From assembly GCA_025642065.1 (NCBI GenBank), contig JAODUP010000165.1:182501-246500 (forward strand): a stretch of 64,000 bases of DNA, in the 5' to 3' direction. Of this stretch, positions 35,921 to 48,750 are shown piece after piece. Origin of the DNA: Paralvinella palmiformis. Lineage: Eukaryota; Annelida; Polychaeta; Terebellida; Alvinellidae. Made by a program: the position numbers and the translations under genes. Under the pieces are notes generated by a model that saw only the letters and a list, made by a program, of their open reading frames with translations, ran no database searches and was not told where the DNA came from. Position 1 is the first letter of the stretch, and each line of letters begins with the position of its first letter.

Positions 35921-36889
35921 AAGACAGTTACCGGTAGTTGTAGTTATAATAGACGAGCTGAGATCGACAAATAAAAATCGACATGCTTAATCTTAACTAC
36001 AAACAGTCATTTCAGCATATGGTAAAACCTGTCCATGCGATCAACTGCCTTAAGTAAACACCTGTCATAAAAGACCAAGAAATTAATAGCTGGACTGTGT
36101 TTTTTTATTTCATTTTATAACCAACTATAGTTCTAAGTACCAGTCTTATAATGGGTGCTCATTTAAAGAGTTTGAAAATGCGATCAAAGTCTTTCGTTGA
36201 TGGATGAAACGGCCTCCAGATATTTACAGCACAGCACACTACCAATTCTGCTACAGGAAGAAAATCTATTACAGAGTTCAGGTTTCCTTCCCAAAGAGAC
36301 CGGATGTTGTGTTCGTCTGTTTCCAGTATGACCAATCCTCTGTTAAGATAACTCCAGGAGAGTGTTAACATAGAGTTTTCACTCAATTGAACAAACACTG
36401 TACAACAATATTCATCATTGTGTCATCGAGTAGCCACAGACTATTATGGTCTGTTAAGGCATAATGTTGTTCCAAGGTGTCCCGGAAAAATGAAATCACA
36501 GGGGAGAGGGAAGGGGGGAGCAATGGCGGCGGAAATGCCTATATTTTCGTAGAAGTCGCAATTGTTCCGGACGTACAAATCCAGATGACGTATCCGATCA
36601 GGCAGCAACGAGTAAATAATATATGAACTTGAGATGTTACGTGCGACGTTAGAAATGTTCGACCAATCCAGACCAGTGTCTTCTAGCGACTCCAGAGATA
36701 AAAACAAATAGGGCAGTGTATATGATCCGGAATTCTCAGAATGAATTAGTTCTCCTCGACGACTCCAAATTGATCAGATACACACACCGTCTGTATCATA
36801 TAAATGCAGGTAAATATAAGTTATTTGGTTATTGTTATATTCCTATAGTCATTTAGAGACAAACCTCTCTCCTATACCATCTTACCTCA

Positions 36890-36929
<40 letters not shown>

Positions 36930-37095
36930 TTAAAAGTGAATACTTACGTTCATTAATACTATTTGACTAAAAAGCGTTTCTCTTTGACAACAGCTTGACA
37001 CTATATGAGATAATTTAGACGTTAACCGGAAACAATACTTTTCAATTATATATATATATATATACTATTTAACTCTCTCTCTCTCTCTCTCTCCA

Positions 37096-37127
<32 letters not shown>

Positions 37128-38690
37128 TCCCTTTATACATTGCCACCAAATATCACCACGCTCAGTGGAAGTAAATAATGCACGCTTTATGAAATCCGTG
37201 CAAAAATATATATTCAGACAAAATAATCCCATCTATTGTCCAATATAAGAAATATATATGTCTGTGAACAAAAAAAAATCCTTACGCAGTTTGTTTACAT
37301 AAATAGTGGTATTAGGTGGTGTAATAAACTGACCGTTTTGTTGTTCCTATACACCAGGTGTATCATATCTGATAATAAGACAGATTGTTAATCTTATATG
37401 TGTGAGGCTATTGTCATATTATATCTAATACAGCTGAATGATAAATGAGTGCGCCATTGGTGCTTATTCGCATTTGATTTGAATTTGTCTGGAGGGAGGG
37501 GGTTAAATAATCTGATATGTGAGCAATGGAGTAATGATGACGTATTATTTACTAATTATAACGGTGATAATTAACTATTCGCTGGCGAGACAACCGTCAG
37601 ATGGCGCCGTGTGTTTGGCTGATATTCAGTCACGTGATCGTACATGAAATTGTCAACAATCTATCAATGGAAGGACTTGTACACAAGTAGAGTGGAAGAC
37701 TCGTAAACAAGTAAACTTTCAGCTTTAAGTAAATCTAAAGTCATCACCACATCACAATGACAACTCTGTTATTCTCTACTGACGTATAAAACCCAAGTGT
37801 TAATTAGTGCAGTCATATGCCGAATCATATTTTACATTTGGTGACTATTCTAAATACGGCAATATTTCTTACACACGCGGATCGCAAAAGCAACATAATT
37901 ATCGTATACCGGAAGTCCAACAACATTCGAACCATCGTCTATTTCAATACAAAAGTTGGATTCCAAACAGAAGTACAGGACGTGTCAGTTAGGTATAATT
38001 ATGATATACGAGTTTAGTGCAGCAGATTTTAATGGTTGAAGCCACCGAAATGCACTGTACAGTGAAACCTCAGGATTCGCCTAGAAGGTGTTTCATTACT
38101 TGAACATTTTTGCGGCATATGCGTGAAGTGGCATTGGTCAAGGCGGATATGTAAGTTCACTATTAACCAAACGGCAAAAACACGAGAGAGAGAGAGAGAA
38201 ATCACCTGTGCACGATGCCATCTTTTTATGATCTCGCTTTGCATAATGTTAACATTTCTAAGCCGAAGTCGTAGAGAGAGAGAGAGAGACTAGGCGCAAG
38301 TCATCCTCCACAAATGGCTTCCACCAAGAGAACTTTTCCGGCACCCTTCGACCTCACCCTTGATGAATACAGACCTTAATTCGGCAGAAGTGAGAATTTA
38401 AAAAAAAAACACCACAACAACATCAACAACAAGAAAATCAAATAGACAATAAAACTTTCACAAAACACGACACGGCCAACAGTACCATCTACGAAGAAAA
38501 CTGGCAGGGGTCTGTCTGTGTGTCTGTCTGTGTCTCTCTCTCTCTCCCTCTCTCACTCACTCATTCTATCTCTCTCTCCAAGTCGGCAACATAAAATGTA
38601 TTTTTGACACTCAAACGCTGGAAGTAGTAGGCGAGATTTTTTGTTCCTGTTTAAATAATCATTCGGCCACTTCAGACCTGATTAGATTTA
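35921..38690. other. anonymous DNA, 2.8 kb
   Basis: A GATGGATGAAACGGCCTCCAG scrap is at about 36200. Microsatellites: TA 36893-36927; TA, CT, CA and GA 37049-37126; GA 38185-38200 and 38273-38290; CT 38535-38577. The stretch 37430-37680 is complex and holds an AGATGGCGCC motif (37600-37607). No gene is supported; frames of 60-88 codons lack motifs. Confidence 0.5.
37594..37608 (+). promoter_or_regulatory. CTCF-like motif
   Basis: CCGTCAGATGGCGCC resembles the AGATGGCGC core of animal CTCF sites. Single motif match only; binding is not shown. Confidence 0.2.
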
Positions 38691-39080
38691 TTCCACGGCA
38701 CGGCTGGTGACAGCAACAATGGCCGACGGGGGGGGGGGGAGTAGCGAGGGTCTCCGCCTGTCGAGAGATCGGTCGTCGCCGTCGACACGACGTCGTCAAC
38801 GTCGACTACGGACGGTGCCTCTTATCAAAACGTCATCAATAACGTCGGTGCTGGACGACGGGACAAAACCCGACCCGGTCGGACCTCTCCGATAATCTCT
38901 CTTCATCAACAAGAAAATCGCCGACATCTGTAACACGGCAACGGGCTATCCATCTTCATCCCGTCTTAAGAGGAGATGCTTTGTTTTGACGCGGTCGGTC
39001 GCGCCATCCCAATGCCGGCGCCCCCTGGCGGTAAAACGCGTGTTTTACGGCCCTCTTTGATGGCGGTAAGGGTGAGACTT
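38691..39080. other. CpG-rich segment with G12 run
   Basis: CpG-dense. A 62-codon plus-strand frame (38707-38895) has an internal ATG in a good context (AACAATGG, 38717-38724), but a G12 run (38728-38739) follows at once and no domain is seen. It could be the first exon of an unknown transcript, or a CpG island. The minus-oriented CTCF-like motif GCGCCCCCTGGCGG is at 39018-39031. Confidence 0.3.
39018..39031 (-). promoter_or_regulatory. CTCF-like motif
   Basis: GCGCCCCCTGGCGG is very close to the CTCF core as written in vertebrates (CGCCCCCTGGTGG). It is the best match of the five CTCF-like motifs in the window. Not evidence of binding. Confidence 0.3.
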
Positions 39081-40127
39081 CTGCTTGAGAGAGCGAGAGA
39101 GAGGTAGAGAGAGGTAGAGATAAGGAATTAGGACCATCAGTTGGCTGTGGTGTGACACCAGAACATGACGTAAACATACCCAAAAACTATCCGAGCTTCT
39201 TCCTGACTGCTGATTATACGGAGACTTTATTTATTGGCCGTTCAGTTTATTATCGAGTCAACACGAACGACTGCAGGCAGCGAAAAGCTTCACTCAGAAC
39301 ATGATCAGGTAAGCTTCTCGGTGGGATAATATTAAATAAGAGTTAGCCTACTTCAGCTTGCCGGCCTTCTTCACTCACACACACGCACACTTCTTTTTAT
39401 GGCGCTAATCCGCAACTGAACTCTCTCGGCGTTAGCACGTCATTACTCAAGCAGACCTGTGTATTCCTAAATTCCCTCGGCTCCTACAGGAGCAGACAGG
39501 ATGCCACTGATCTTGACGTTAGAGTAATCACTCAAAGACAACGTCCTTCACCTCTGTCGGTAACTCACTTTCGTGTGACTAACTTGAGGCACATGGAAGC
39601 CGACTCCAGTCGCCGCTCCAGCCTCCAACAGTACAGCCTCACTATAGTCCCACTCGGTTATAACGCGATATCCTATATAACGCATTCCGAGCATGAGCAT
39701 CAAATGCTGACGTCCAAGATATAGAATCTTATCATGAAATCACTGATGGATGGTTCCAAAGCACTCCACCTTCCACCCTCCTCTCCCCCGCTTTACTCCC
39801 GTCAATTATCTGACCCTAAACAATGAGATGGTAAATGGTATCGTTTCTTACATCACCGGACATCATCTATATTCTACTGCTGATAGAAGACTTTTCACAC
39901 ATCCCACATCAATCATCATTACACCTGATATACCTCTGACTGATTAGAGGACTCTGATCTATCGTACAAAGTCTACTGTCTACCTGCTTCAAATATAAAC
40001 AAATATAATATATTTTCAAGTGACCGACTCAAGGGAAAGGTTTCGAGATGATGCTCATCTGCTGTCAGCAAAAACACTGGAATATTTCCGATTTTGTCCC
40101 CGATCTCTCTCTCTCTCGCTCTCTCTC

Positions 40128-40161
<34 letters not shown>

Positions 40162-40734
40162 CAGTCGGTGCCAGCAAACAGCGACTTGCCGACATTATTT
40201 TCATCTTTGAGAAAAGAAAGAGATCTATCACAAAAAACTAATCAAAACTTCTGACGGGAAATTTCTATTCCGCGGCCTATTTTTAAAATATTCAAACAAA
40301 GAAGAGGTTTCTACTGATGAATGATGTTCGACTACCATCGCCATGGTGGTGCTTACTTAACATCACTATAACGATCGAGTCCTTAGCCGCTTGCTAATGA
40401 CTTGACCAGAATGTAAATTTCCCGTCACTCTGCCTCAAAGCCGGTCATCCCATCCAAGGTCAATCGTGGACACTCATCGGGAAAACTGTAAGTGGCGACC
40501 ATTAACCCAGGTCGCTGTAACAAAAGTTCAAACGTCGTCAATGGATGAACATATGTGAAGAAAGAGACACTGCCACAACAACAAGACGACAGCTAACAAT
40601 GATGAACGCGTTGTCACCAACTGCGATCAGTATGCCGTGTATCCATAGACCTCGTCCCCAGTAGATTGGTTCTGGATTTCACACTGGCACAAATCCCTTC
40701 GTGGGGTCAAAGTTTAAATTGGTGCTTTTGAGTG
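39081..40734. other. anonymous DNA
   Basis: CT then GT microsatellite at 40103-40160. Otherwise no gene or recognised repeat. Confidence 0.5.
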
Positions 40735-40905
40735 AGTAGCTGACCGAGTGAGTACTTTGTTTAGTCTCGGCGCTGGCCAAACCTCGGACGATTGAGAAAG
40801 GGGCGACAACCTAGGAAAACATACAACCAGGTACCACTCAAATTCGAACCCTAATCTGGAAGTTAGCAGTGCAGCACTCTAACAACTGTGCCACCATGGA
40901 GTCCC
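40735..40905 (-). mobile_element. SINE family C, near full length
   Basis: Minus strand: GGGGACTCCATGGTGGCACA, GTTGTTAGAGTGCTGCACTG (A box region), GGGTTCGAATTTGAGTGG (B box), TACCTGGTTGTATG, then GGCCAGCGCCGAGACTAAAC and a TACTCACTCGGTCAGCTACT tail ending in ACTCA. Best-preserved C copy; it defines the head-to-tail order of the family. Confidence 0.85.
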
Positions 40906-42779
40906 CATAATTGATCCATTATATCGTGCTGTATGTCATAAGGACCGACTAGAAGGGGGTGACACTAAATTAACTTTCGGTGCTCATTATTGTTTAAACC
41001 CTACTCACTCACTCACAAACTCAATCAGTCACTCACTCACTCGCTTACACATGCCTTACTTATTCAAGATTGTTCAGTGCGTTTGCCTTTCACTGAGAAC
41101 GAATAAACGAAGCCATCCGGTGGAAGTGGAGATGAGGACGCTGAAAGAGTTATTAAACCAGTTGTTCCGGATCTAGAGGTTAACGTTTTGTTGAGGTTGA
41201 CGAGAAATACTTGAGTAGAATACGAACACCCCAGAGTTAGTCATAATCAGAAATGTCGCAATTTTTGACAATACAAATTAAACTGTGTCATCTGCCGAGC
41301 CAGAGACGTGTGTAACAGCAAATCTTTTGTATGCCCTTTTTATAAAATATTCATCAAAATTCAATGCGGGGAAAGTACTTATTCTCTTTTATCAGAGTGC
41401 TTCATCGTGGTGTCTCTTCATTTTGCAGAAAATCATTTCCGTGTGAGAACATCCTCCAGTTGTATCACGGAAGTCAGTGGGAAAATGGGCTTCGTGTTCT
41501 GGAATTCCACGTTTAGGCCTTCAACAAACAGTAATAAAAAGGCACTGAACAACCTTGGCATGTTTATATCGCCAAAGACGAGTCTTGGGTTGTGCCTTCA
41601 GATTTATCGTCTAAGAAGTGAGTAGTACTTAATGTCACAATAAAATGTCAATAAGTACCCTATTACGTATTTTATCAGGTAGTACATTCAGACTGATACA
41701 CCAGGAAATAAGTATTGTGTCTCAGCGTAAGCTCACACGGGTATCGAACGAAGTTATGAGCTCGACGGGGACGGGTACCCCATTCACTGCATCTAATTCT
41801 AAACAATAGTTAGCCTTACAGAAACTCAGACTGTCGGTGTATCAAATAATAAATCCGGACACATACCTTAAAATAGTGCGTACATTAAAATGGCATACAA
41901 CCTGACTTACTTCATAGCATCCATTGATCAGGTCAATGATAGCATCTCTGATGACACTCAACAAACAAAAGGAAATGGATACACTAAAAATAACCTTCCA
42001 TGGACAACAGGATGTTTGTGTATGAACTTATTCAAATCTTTGATACATTAATAAACGAGTCAATTCAAATTATTTAACAGATTTTTAAGCGAGCTAACAG
42101 AACTAGACTTGGAAATTTGTAAAACTGGTAATTTCACCGTGCCCAGATACATTAATGGAAAATAAACCCGGTAAATGGGCGCGGCAAATATTAAAAAGAC
42201 AAAATCGAAATAAATTCAGATCGTATCATCTGAGATGTTATCCTCGGAGAAAACTATTCGACGGACCGTGATTCTTTCGGTTAAAGCAGCCGAAGATGTT
42301 TGCTTTTGATGATTAATGAATGCAAATCGACATAAAATATTGGCCACATCGACGATGATTCTAATCACCGGAAACAGCACATTTACCGGATTAATACGGT
42401 AATCTCCGGAATGAGACCAACATCGGTACATCCACCTAACATCTCCCACAATGACAATGATTATGATAACAAGGACAAAAATCAGACCATCAATCGAATG
42501 ATCAGTAATTCATCCATGATGTAGATCTGAACATAATTATCTAGCATGATCGCACTTGTTGCACTTTTTCAGAGACTACGCATGGATTTCATGGATTGGA
42601 CCGTGTTGGTATTTTGCTAATTTTTACACTGCAAATTAAGCATTTTTGCTCTACGGAATGTTCTGTATGAAGATAAGATCGGATACAATCTAATCCTGCC
42701 ATGAGTGCCTTGGGAAGGATTATTACTCCAAAGTGATAATAATAATCCCTTATGCCCAGACGTATCACCATTAACGTCA
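40906..42779. other. anonymous DNA; possible C tail
   Basis: GTTTAAACCCTACTCACTCA and further CACT repeats at about 40992-41044 resemble a plus-strand SINE-C tail without a head. A 105-codon plus-strand frame (41308-41625) has mixed composition but no recognised domain. The rest is AT-rich; no gene called. Confidence 0.45.
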
Positions 42780-42905
42780 AAAGCTGGGTATATCGGTAGC
42801 AAGTAGCTGGATTCGAAGCCAAGGTCTTCAGTCTCTAATCAGCTAATATACCACTGAGCCATCACAATACAGGGCGTCCCAGAAGACGTGACCCAATTCA
42901 GGTAA
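42780..42905 (-). mobile_element. tRNA-derived element, family F
   Basis: Minus strand: TGGCTCAGTGGTATATTAG (A box) and GGCTTCGAATCCAGC (B box), in the same order and with the same flanking GGCG...TGACCCA as the element at 16815-17030. The head has lost tRNA-like pairing. Confidence 0.5.
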
Positions 42906-43534
42906 CATCAAGCCATGTCAAGTGAGATTCTCTGACAAGTGAAGTACCATCAGACTCAATTGTACATCACATCATATCATGATCTCAGAAGTAGTAGGTT
43001 CAGGTGTCAACACTTTCTCATTCATCCCGTATTACTCGGCTACTTCAATATACGTCAGTATGTGGTGTATGGCTCGTCCTTAATTAGGATTAAATCATAT
43101 TTCGGACAAGAAATAGGAATAGTTCATGGTTCCCACAGCCAAGGAAATATTATTTTCCAGGACAAATTTACCATTTTACAGAAATAAATCTACAAGATTT
43201 AAAGGTAATAAATCAAGGTATGTACGAAAAAGCATATCATATTTATTCAATGTATGATCAATTATTGACATTTTTATGGTATAGCCTCTTACTCATCCCT
43301 TCCAACTGTCTGATTCGTCCACTTTTATTTAAATTTTAATTAACATGGGATATCAAGACTATGTACCAGTATTCGTTTTCTTCTACAGGCATAATATTTA
43401 TCCACGGGATTTTTTGTTCTAGGCAATTTATTTTAAGCCAGGACATTTCCTTTTTTGTAAAAAGGACCTGGAAATTGAATTTGTTATTTTCCGGGTTTTC
43501 TAGGGCGTGTAGGAACCCTGGCAGTTATGTGCAG
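42906..43534. other. AT-rich anonymous DNA
   Basis: Nothing recognised. Frames of 60-80 codons have no motif. Confidence 0.55.
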
Positions 43535-43735
43535 AGAGCGAGTGAGTGAGTGAGTAAATAAGTAAATGTGTGGTTTGCTCACCCTCAAATCTGGTTTCAC
43601 ATGGATATACATGTATAGCCGAGGTGGCGACTCTTTAGAAAAACATCCCACAAACGCAAGTATGAGTGGGTTTGAATCCACTACTTGGAGGCTTGCAGTC
43701 CAATACCCCACCCACTGTGTGGTGTAGGAGCCCAG
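43535..43735 (-). mobile_element. SINE family C with (CACT)n tail
   Basis: Minus strand: GGGCTCCTACACCACACAG, GTGGGGTATTGGACTGCAAG, GTGGATTCAAACCCACTC (B box region), ATACTTGCGTTTGTGGGATG, GTCGCCACCTCGGC, then a body and TTTACTTATTTACTCACTCA tail. The tail and body match other C copies. Confidence 0.8.
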
Positions 43736-44013
43736 TTACATTTAGAGAACTAACTTGACTGATGTAATGTACTGCTGTTTCAAAGTGAACTCGAAACACA
43801 CCAAAGGTTTTCATAATTTTCACAATTTCAATTATTTTATTTCCCTTCATAGAACATTCTGATGTCGCAGGTTTCAGTCCAGCCTATGCCCATCGGATGG
43901 GTTTATCAAGGCAGTCGCAATTCAGCCATATGTCCCGGGTGTGACGAGCCTCGAGGCCAAACGACTAAAATCGCCTCAATCAAATCAACTTCTTTCAGTA
44001 GCCTCAATCTGGC

Positions 44014-44055
<42 letters not shown>

Positions 44056-44060
44056 GTAAC
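43736..44060. other. anonymous DNA with TA tract
   Basis: (TA)n at about 44017-44052; otherwise nothing recognised. Confidence 0.6.
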
Positions 44061-44480
44061 CATTGACAACATCTAGGAGTGCACGCTGTCAAATCGTGGT
44101 ACACAATCCACGACATCGAAACACAGACAGACGTCCATCGATAAGTACGTCCGAACAATCAGTCGCTAGGGGGCCACCGGGGAATCGACGATAATCGCCG
44201 CTGACTCGGTGCCGTTCTTCCATCGGGATTACCCACAGAGAGAGCAGCCGCCGAACTAAATCCATCCATACCTTACCCGGTAAAGTGGGAGGAAATCAGT
44301 AATCGTCATATTCGGTTTGTCCGCATCCAGTGGACTACTTGAGGGGCTAAACTGACCCGGCTCAAGAGGTGCCATCAATCATCGTGGAGATTGCCAACTG
44401 GCAAATGGATGGACGCATGCGGTGTCCACCAGTTTGGCCGTCAAGTAGCGATCCAGTCTCAACTGTGCCGCGGTTAGTGC
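44061..44480. other. G+C-rich single-copy segment, possible regulatory region
   Basis: CpG-containing, with GGGATTACC, CTACTTGAGG and TCAAGTAG (Nkx-type), CATCAATCATC (Pbx-type) and the near-palindrome TTGCCAACTGGCAAA (about 44390-44405). Low repeat content compared with its neighbours. Enhancer function is an inference. Confidence 0.3.
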
Positions 44481-44690
44481 GATCGGAACAAAATAAATGA
44501 TCTTTAGGGTACTCTATACACTCGGGCAAAATGATTACGTCGTACGATGTGGAATATTAGTAATAATCGAATAAGCTGTCATAAGATCGTAATATAAAGC
44601 TAAGATAAAAGATAACTTTCTTTATTTAGAGAAAAAAAATATCTGTAATTCAGAGTGTAAACATCATAAAAAACTAATATTTTTAAATTA
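44481..44690. other. AT-rich spacer
   Basis: Nothing recognised. Confidence 0.6.
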
Positions 44691-44917
44691 CAGTAATAAA
44701 TATTAATTAGATGATGATGATTGGTGTTTTACGGCCACTTTTGTGCAGATGGTAGGCTAAATGGGCCGAGCGACCTCCAAATGTATGAAGTGAAGTCAAA
44801 GATGAAACACCCTTCAGATATGCCGACGCCGAGATTCGAACTCAGGTGGTAGTGATCTGTCGTCCAACACACTACCGCTAGACCACCGAGGCGCCCCAGT
44901 AATAAATATTAATTAGA
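44691..44917 (-). mobile_element. SINE A1 with perfect 21-bp target-site duplication
   Basis: The 21-base flank beginning CAGTAATAAATATTAATTAG is present at 44691-44711 and again at 44897-44917, with the SINE between them. Minus strand: GGGGCGCCTCGGTGGTCTAG, GTGTTGGACGACAGATC, GAGTTCGAATCTCGGCG and GTGGCCGTAAAACACCAATC, then (ATC)n. The perfect long duplication implies a recent insertion. Confidence 0.96.
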
Positions 44918-44932
44918 AGGTCTGTAATTCGG

Positions 44933-44982
<50 letters not shown>

Positions 44983-45577
44983 TCAATTTTAAACCATTAT
45001 ATTCAAGCTATGCACTCAATTAGTTCATTATTGGGTCTCGCTGTAATACCAATGTTCCTGTAAAAAAATTCCTTCTGAACATTAATAACGAGGACAACAT
45101 TTTAACAAGCCGTCGGCATTTCCCAAATTGTAGCTTCTCAATCAGAACAAAAAACATCTTCCTCTACGTTCTACTGTCTGCAATGAGGACATATAGGATG
45201 GCCACCGATCTAATCAGTGACATTACACAACACTTAGACACAATACTCCCGATGTCCAAGGATTGGCAGGTAATTAAATAATTAGCCCGGTTGAGGCCAT
45301 TGGTCCCAATCTGTCACTAACGGCGGTGTCACACCACATACCGGATCAGTGATGGATCAGAGTTACTGGTGGCCGCTCTAAAAGGGGCTTCTGGAGGGGG
45401 TGAGTAATGCCGAAAATTTGAATTTTAAATTAACTATGACAAGGTGAATGGAGTATGACTTCGTCTGGGGGGATATTTCACGGATATTACGGGCCGGACT
45501 GCTGTTGGTACTCAACGCAGCTTCAGTAACAAGAGGAATATAATGTATGTTTAAACTCATTCACTCACTCCCCCCCC

Positions 45578-45618
<41 letters not shown>

Positions 45619-46495
45619 CTTAGTAGGTTTCCTAGGTGTGTGTATCCATGCATACGCGTCTATGTGTGTGTGAGCGCGCATATGTGTGAGTTTAAAATGA
45701 ATGCGATGCTGAATTGCACATTTGTAAAAACTAGGGGCGTAATTCTTCTTTATTGTTATTATTATTATTATTACTATCATCATTATTATATTTGTATTAA
45801 TTGATATAATTATTACAATTAACATTTGGTATATAGCTCTACGACATATAATGATACTATACTATAATACTAAACTATGACAAATATCAACAACTATGAC
45901 ATGGTAAGTCACAGGTTTGAGGCAGTGTACTCATATTTTAGTCACAGTAAGCTACTATTTTAAGTTTATGCTCCACATAACTCAACATCCACATCTCAGT
46001 ATCCACACCATCCACTCGACTCCATTATAAATGATTATCTCATATCAGCCTAAAACTCCAACGATGCTACCAATCAGTGGTCAATGAAATAATATTATAG
46101 TCGATAACCATCCTACCTTTATTTGTCAACACGTGATATCATACACAAATCGTATAATCACGAAATCAGTCAATTTCAGACAGTTCTACCTCATTTTTAG
46201 TAAAACCAACTTCAGCCGGTGATGACATGTCAAACAGCTGATAGAATTATGAGAATATGTATTGTCCATATCAGAAGGGAATTAAACACAAGAAACAATA
46301 TGCGGCAATAAATTTTTAAAGGGACATAAACATTTGCTAAATATTTGGCTAAGGCACTGCACACATATTCCAAACACGACACAAATAAATGTATTTAAAT
46401 GCAAGGAATACTTACATCTTCCATCAAATTCTCGAACTGAAAGAAGAAAAATAAAACACAGATTTAATAAACAACATCTCCATGAACACATATCA

Positions 46496-46565
<70 letters not shown>

Positions 46566-46959
46566 ATTTAAAAAAATCAACGTATTAAAATCAATATATT
46601 TACCCAAGCTAATTAAAAGTGACAGGCATTGGCTATTAGGTCTATCAGTAAGTGCTGACATCTAGTGGATTGATGGCATACGAAACACAAGGATTACCCA
46701 CATTACTCTGCGGTGGCGTATCGGGGAGGGCGATGTCAGAGGTTATCAAAAGATGCCACGGGGACAACAGATTCAAATTAAGATTAACCCCTGCAGCTCC
46801 ATTATGGCGAAATCACTCTTCATGCCAGTGCTGTAGTGGCATAACCATAAAGATGTCACATAAAGCAGAACACGTGATCCTGGCAATTACAAAAATAGAC
46901 CGACAAACATCAGACAGCATCATAAACAAACTGCATTGAATGGAACAATGACCTATTTA
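44918..46959. other. anonymous DNA, 2 kb, with microsatellites
   Basis: TA 44937-44980; CT then TA 45577-45620 preceded by a C run; ATT 45760-45790; CT then TA 46496-46562. A CTCF-like motif is at 46654-46668. No gene or recognisable transposon. Confidence 0.5.
46654..46668 (-). promoter_or_regulatory. weak CTCF-like motif
   Basis: GCTGACATCTAGTGG, on the minus strand CCACTAGATGTCAGC, differs from the usual CCAC-AGATGGC core at one key base. Weakest of the set. Confidence 0.15.
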
Positions 46960-47730
46960 CAGGTCACGACGTCCCGCGCTCCCCAATATCGAGGTCAGGG
47001 TCGTAAATAAAAAAATGGCGGACCAGACAGTTTTCGCGAATTAGCGGCACACCTCCCCAATGATTTACCAACGATACGGGGGGAGGGTTTCTGGACACGG
47101 ATTATGAACGAACGTCGGCCAAATCCCCGGGACGGATAGAACGTCCGAAATTGATGAAATCATTTCTCAAAAAGCGGCCGGCACTCATCAAATTATAAGT
47201 GGCCCATTGATCGCTCTACCGTAATCCTTTCAAGTGTGCCACCCCGAAGGTACCGCATCAATATCTGAGCATATGGCGTGGGTCATCGCGAGGATTACGT
47301 CGGGAGCGATCCTGACAGGAATCTCCAATAAGGACGTCACGTGAGAGTCTGGGCATCTGACGTTGAACGGTGGGAAAATATTTCCGCCGTCGCTGTTAGC
47401 GCACGTGGGTGGAAAACCGGCTGGCCTCACGCGGACGCCCGGGGGGGGGGGTATAAAAGCCGCATCAACTCGATCATGGGCCGAAAGTTGCTGGTCGACA
47501 TCGGGAGCTGTGTGTATGCCGCATCGAAGTGTCGGAGAGTGGCTGGACAATTTGACACCGGATGATGATGACACATAAGCGCGTCGAACTATATGAAGCC
47601 CGTTAAATGCTCTTCCATCGACAAATTAATCCGTGCATAACAAATTGTGGCTTTTTTCGGGGGCGGTCCCTGAAACCCGACTCGGGGGGAGGCATTGGGG
47701 GGCGACGCCCACTTAAACAAAAGCCTATGG
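46960..47730. other. CpG-rich segment with a candidate promoter
   Basis: The densest long CpG-rich, repeat-free stretch in the window. It contains GATGAAATCATTT, TAATCC, two CACGTG E-boxes, a G11 run and a TATA box. Frames on both strands (up to 114 codons) overlap and show no domain, as expected from GC-rich DNA. Confidence 0.45.
47332..47480 (+). promoter_or_regulatory. candidate TATA-type core promoter
   Basis: GGACGTCACGTG (47332-47343) combines a CRE-like half and an E-box, and a second CACGTG lies at 47402-47407. A G11 run (47441-47451) is followed directly by TATAAAAGC (47452-47460). A start near 47476-47482 would be at the right distance or slightly short; TCATGG there is a weak initiator. 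An ATG at 47476 opens only 29 codons (MGRKLLVDIG...), so no protein product is claimed. Confidence 0.35.
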
Positions 47731-47734
47731 GGGA

Positions 47735-47850
47735 GCTGTCGGATGGCGCAGTTGAAAGAGTGCGGTAGCTCGAAAGCGCAGGTTAGGCTTCAAATCTAAG
47801 TGATACCTGCGTCTGTTTGTTAGCATCATGGGGGGGGGGGATCCTCACTC
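47735..47850 (+). mobile_element. SINE family C, 5' part
   Basis: GGATGGCGCAGTTGAAAGAG (A box region), then GGCTTCAAATCTAAGTGATA and CCTGCGTCTGTTTGTTAG. AAATCTAAGTGATA also occurs in the copy at 9690-9852. A G11 run (47830-47840) interrupts the element, and the tail is missing. Confidence 0.6.
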
Positions 47851-48475
47851 AGCCAGGTTCCGTTCGAATCAAGTTCAAAATTTATCCTCCATAATGTAAT
47901 AAATGAACAAAGATCAATATTTACAACACGTGACAGGTATTTTGATAAACCTGTCTGGTTTTATTGATCAAGGTAGAATTATGAAATTAATTTCTTGTTA
48001 TACCCGTGGGAAGGATATACATATAATACCAAAAGACATATCATTTTAAAAACACCAAAATGTCACCAGCTACTAAACTAAAAAAATTATCCGGATAACA
48101 AAAAATTGGTTTTATTTAATATTTCCTTAAATATACGATTTTTTGGATCGTAAATGCCTGCCAGAAGAAATTTTCTGAGGTTTTGATCACATATCTCCAT
48201 TGTGGCATATTCTAATAATCAATACACCTGTCTGAATTTATAGCTGATGAGGAACAGTTCAACCTTCAGACCAAGACCAATAAAGGGAAGTTCGCATCTA
48301 TAAATTCATGTAGGAAAACTTCGGCTGTCTAAACTATTGTGTAATTAGTGGGAAAAAATGTATCCTAGAATAAATATGAATGACGTTGTTGTTATACACT
48401 TCACTCCTCGTCCCATATAGATTGTACATTGTTCAGCTTCACTACTTCTGCACATTCACTTCAAATCCAACTTCA

Positions 48476-48529
<54 letters not shown>

Positions 48530-48534
48530 GTAAA
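47851..48534. other. AT-rich anonymous DNA with TA tract
   Basis: (TA)n at about 48479-48526 adjoins the next SINE. Nothing else recognised. Confidence 0.6.
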
Positions 48535-48688
48535 TGTTGTGTTTTACGGCCACTTTTGTGCACAAGGTAGGTTAAATCGGCGAAGTAAAAAGTGAAACAC
48601 CCTTCTGATATAGCCCAGCTGGGGTTTGAACCCAGGCCCTATAGATATGTGGCCAACTGCGCCGCCAGTTAGGCCAAGGAGGCGCCCT
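48535..48688 (-). mobile_element. SINE A2 between two TA tracts
   Basis: Minus strand: GGGCGCCTCCTTGGCCTAAC, TGGCGGCGCAGTTGGCC, GGGTTCAAACCCCAGC, GGGCTATATCAGAAGGGTGT and GTGGCCGTAAAACACAAC. An internal deletion removes part of the central body (GGTCGCTCGGCCC). TA tracts lie on both sides (48479-48526 and 48698-48747). Confidence 0.85.
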
Positions 48689-48692
48689 GATT

Positions 48693-48750
<58 letters not shown>

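Noticed and set aside
38707..38895. 62-codon frame in a CpG-rich segment, considered as a first exon
   Set aside because: The start context is good, but a G12 run follows it and there is no domain or partner exon; kept only as part of the CpG segment.
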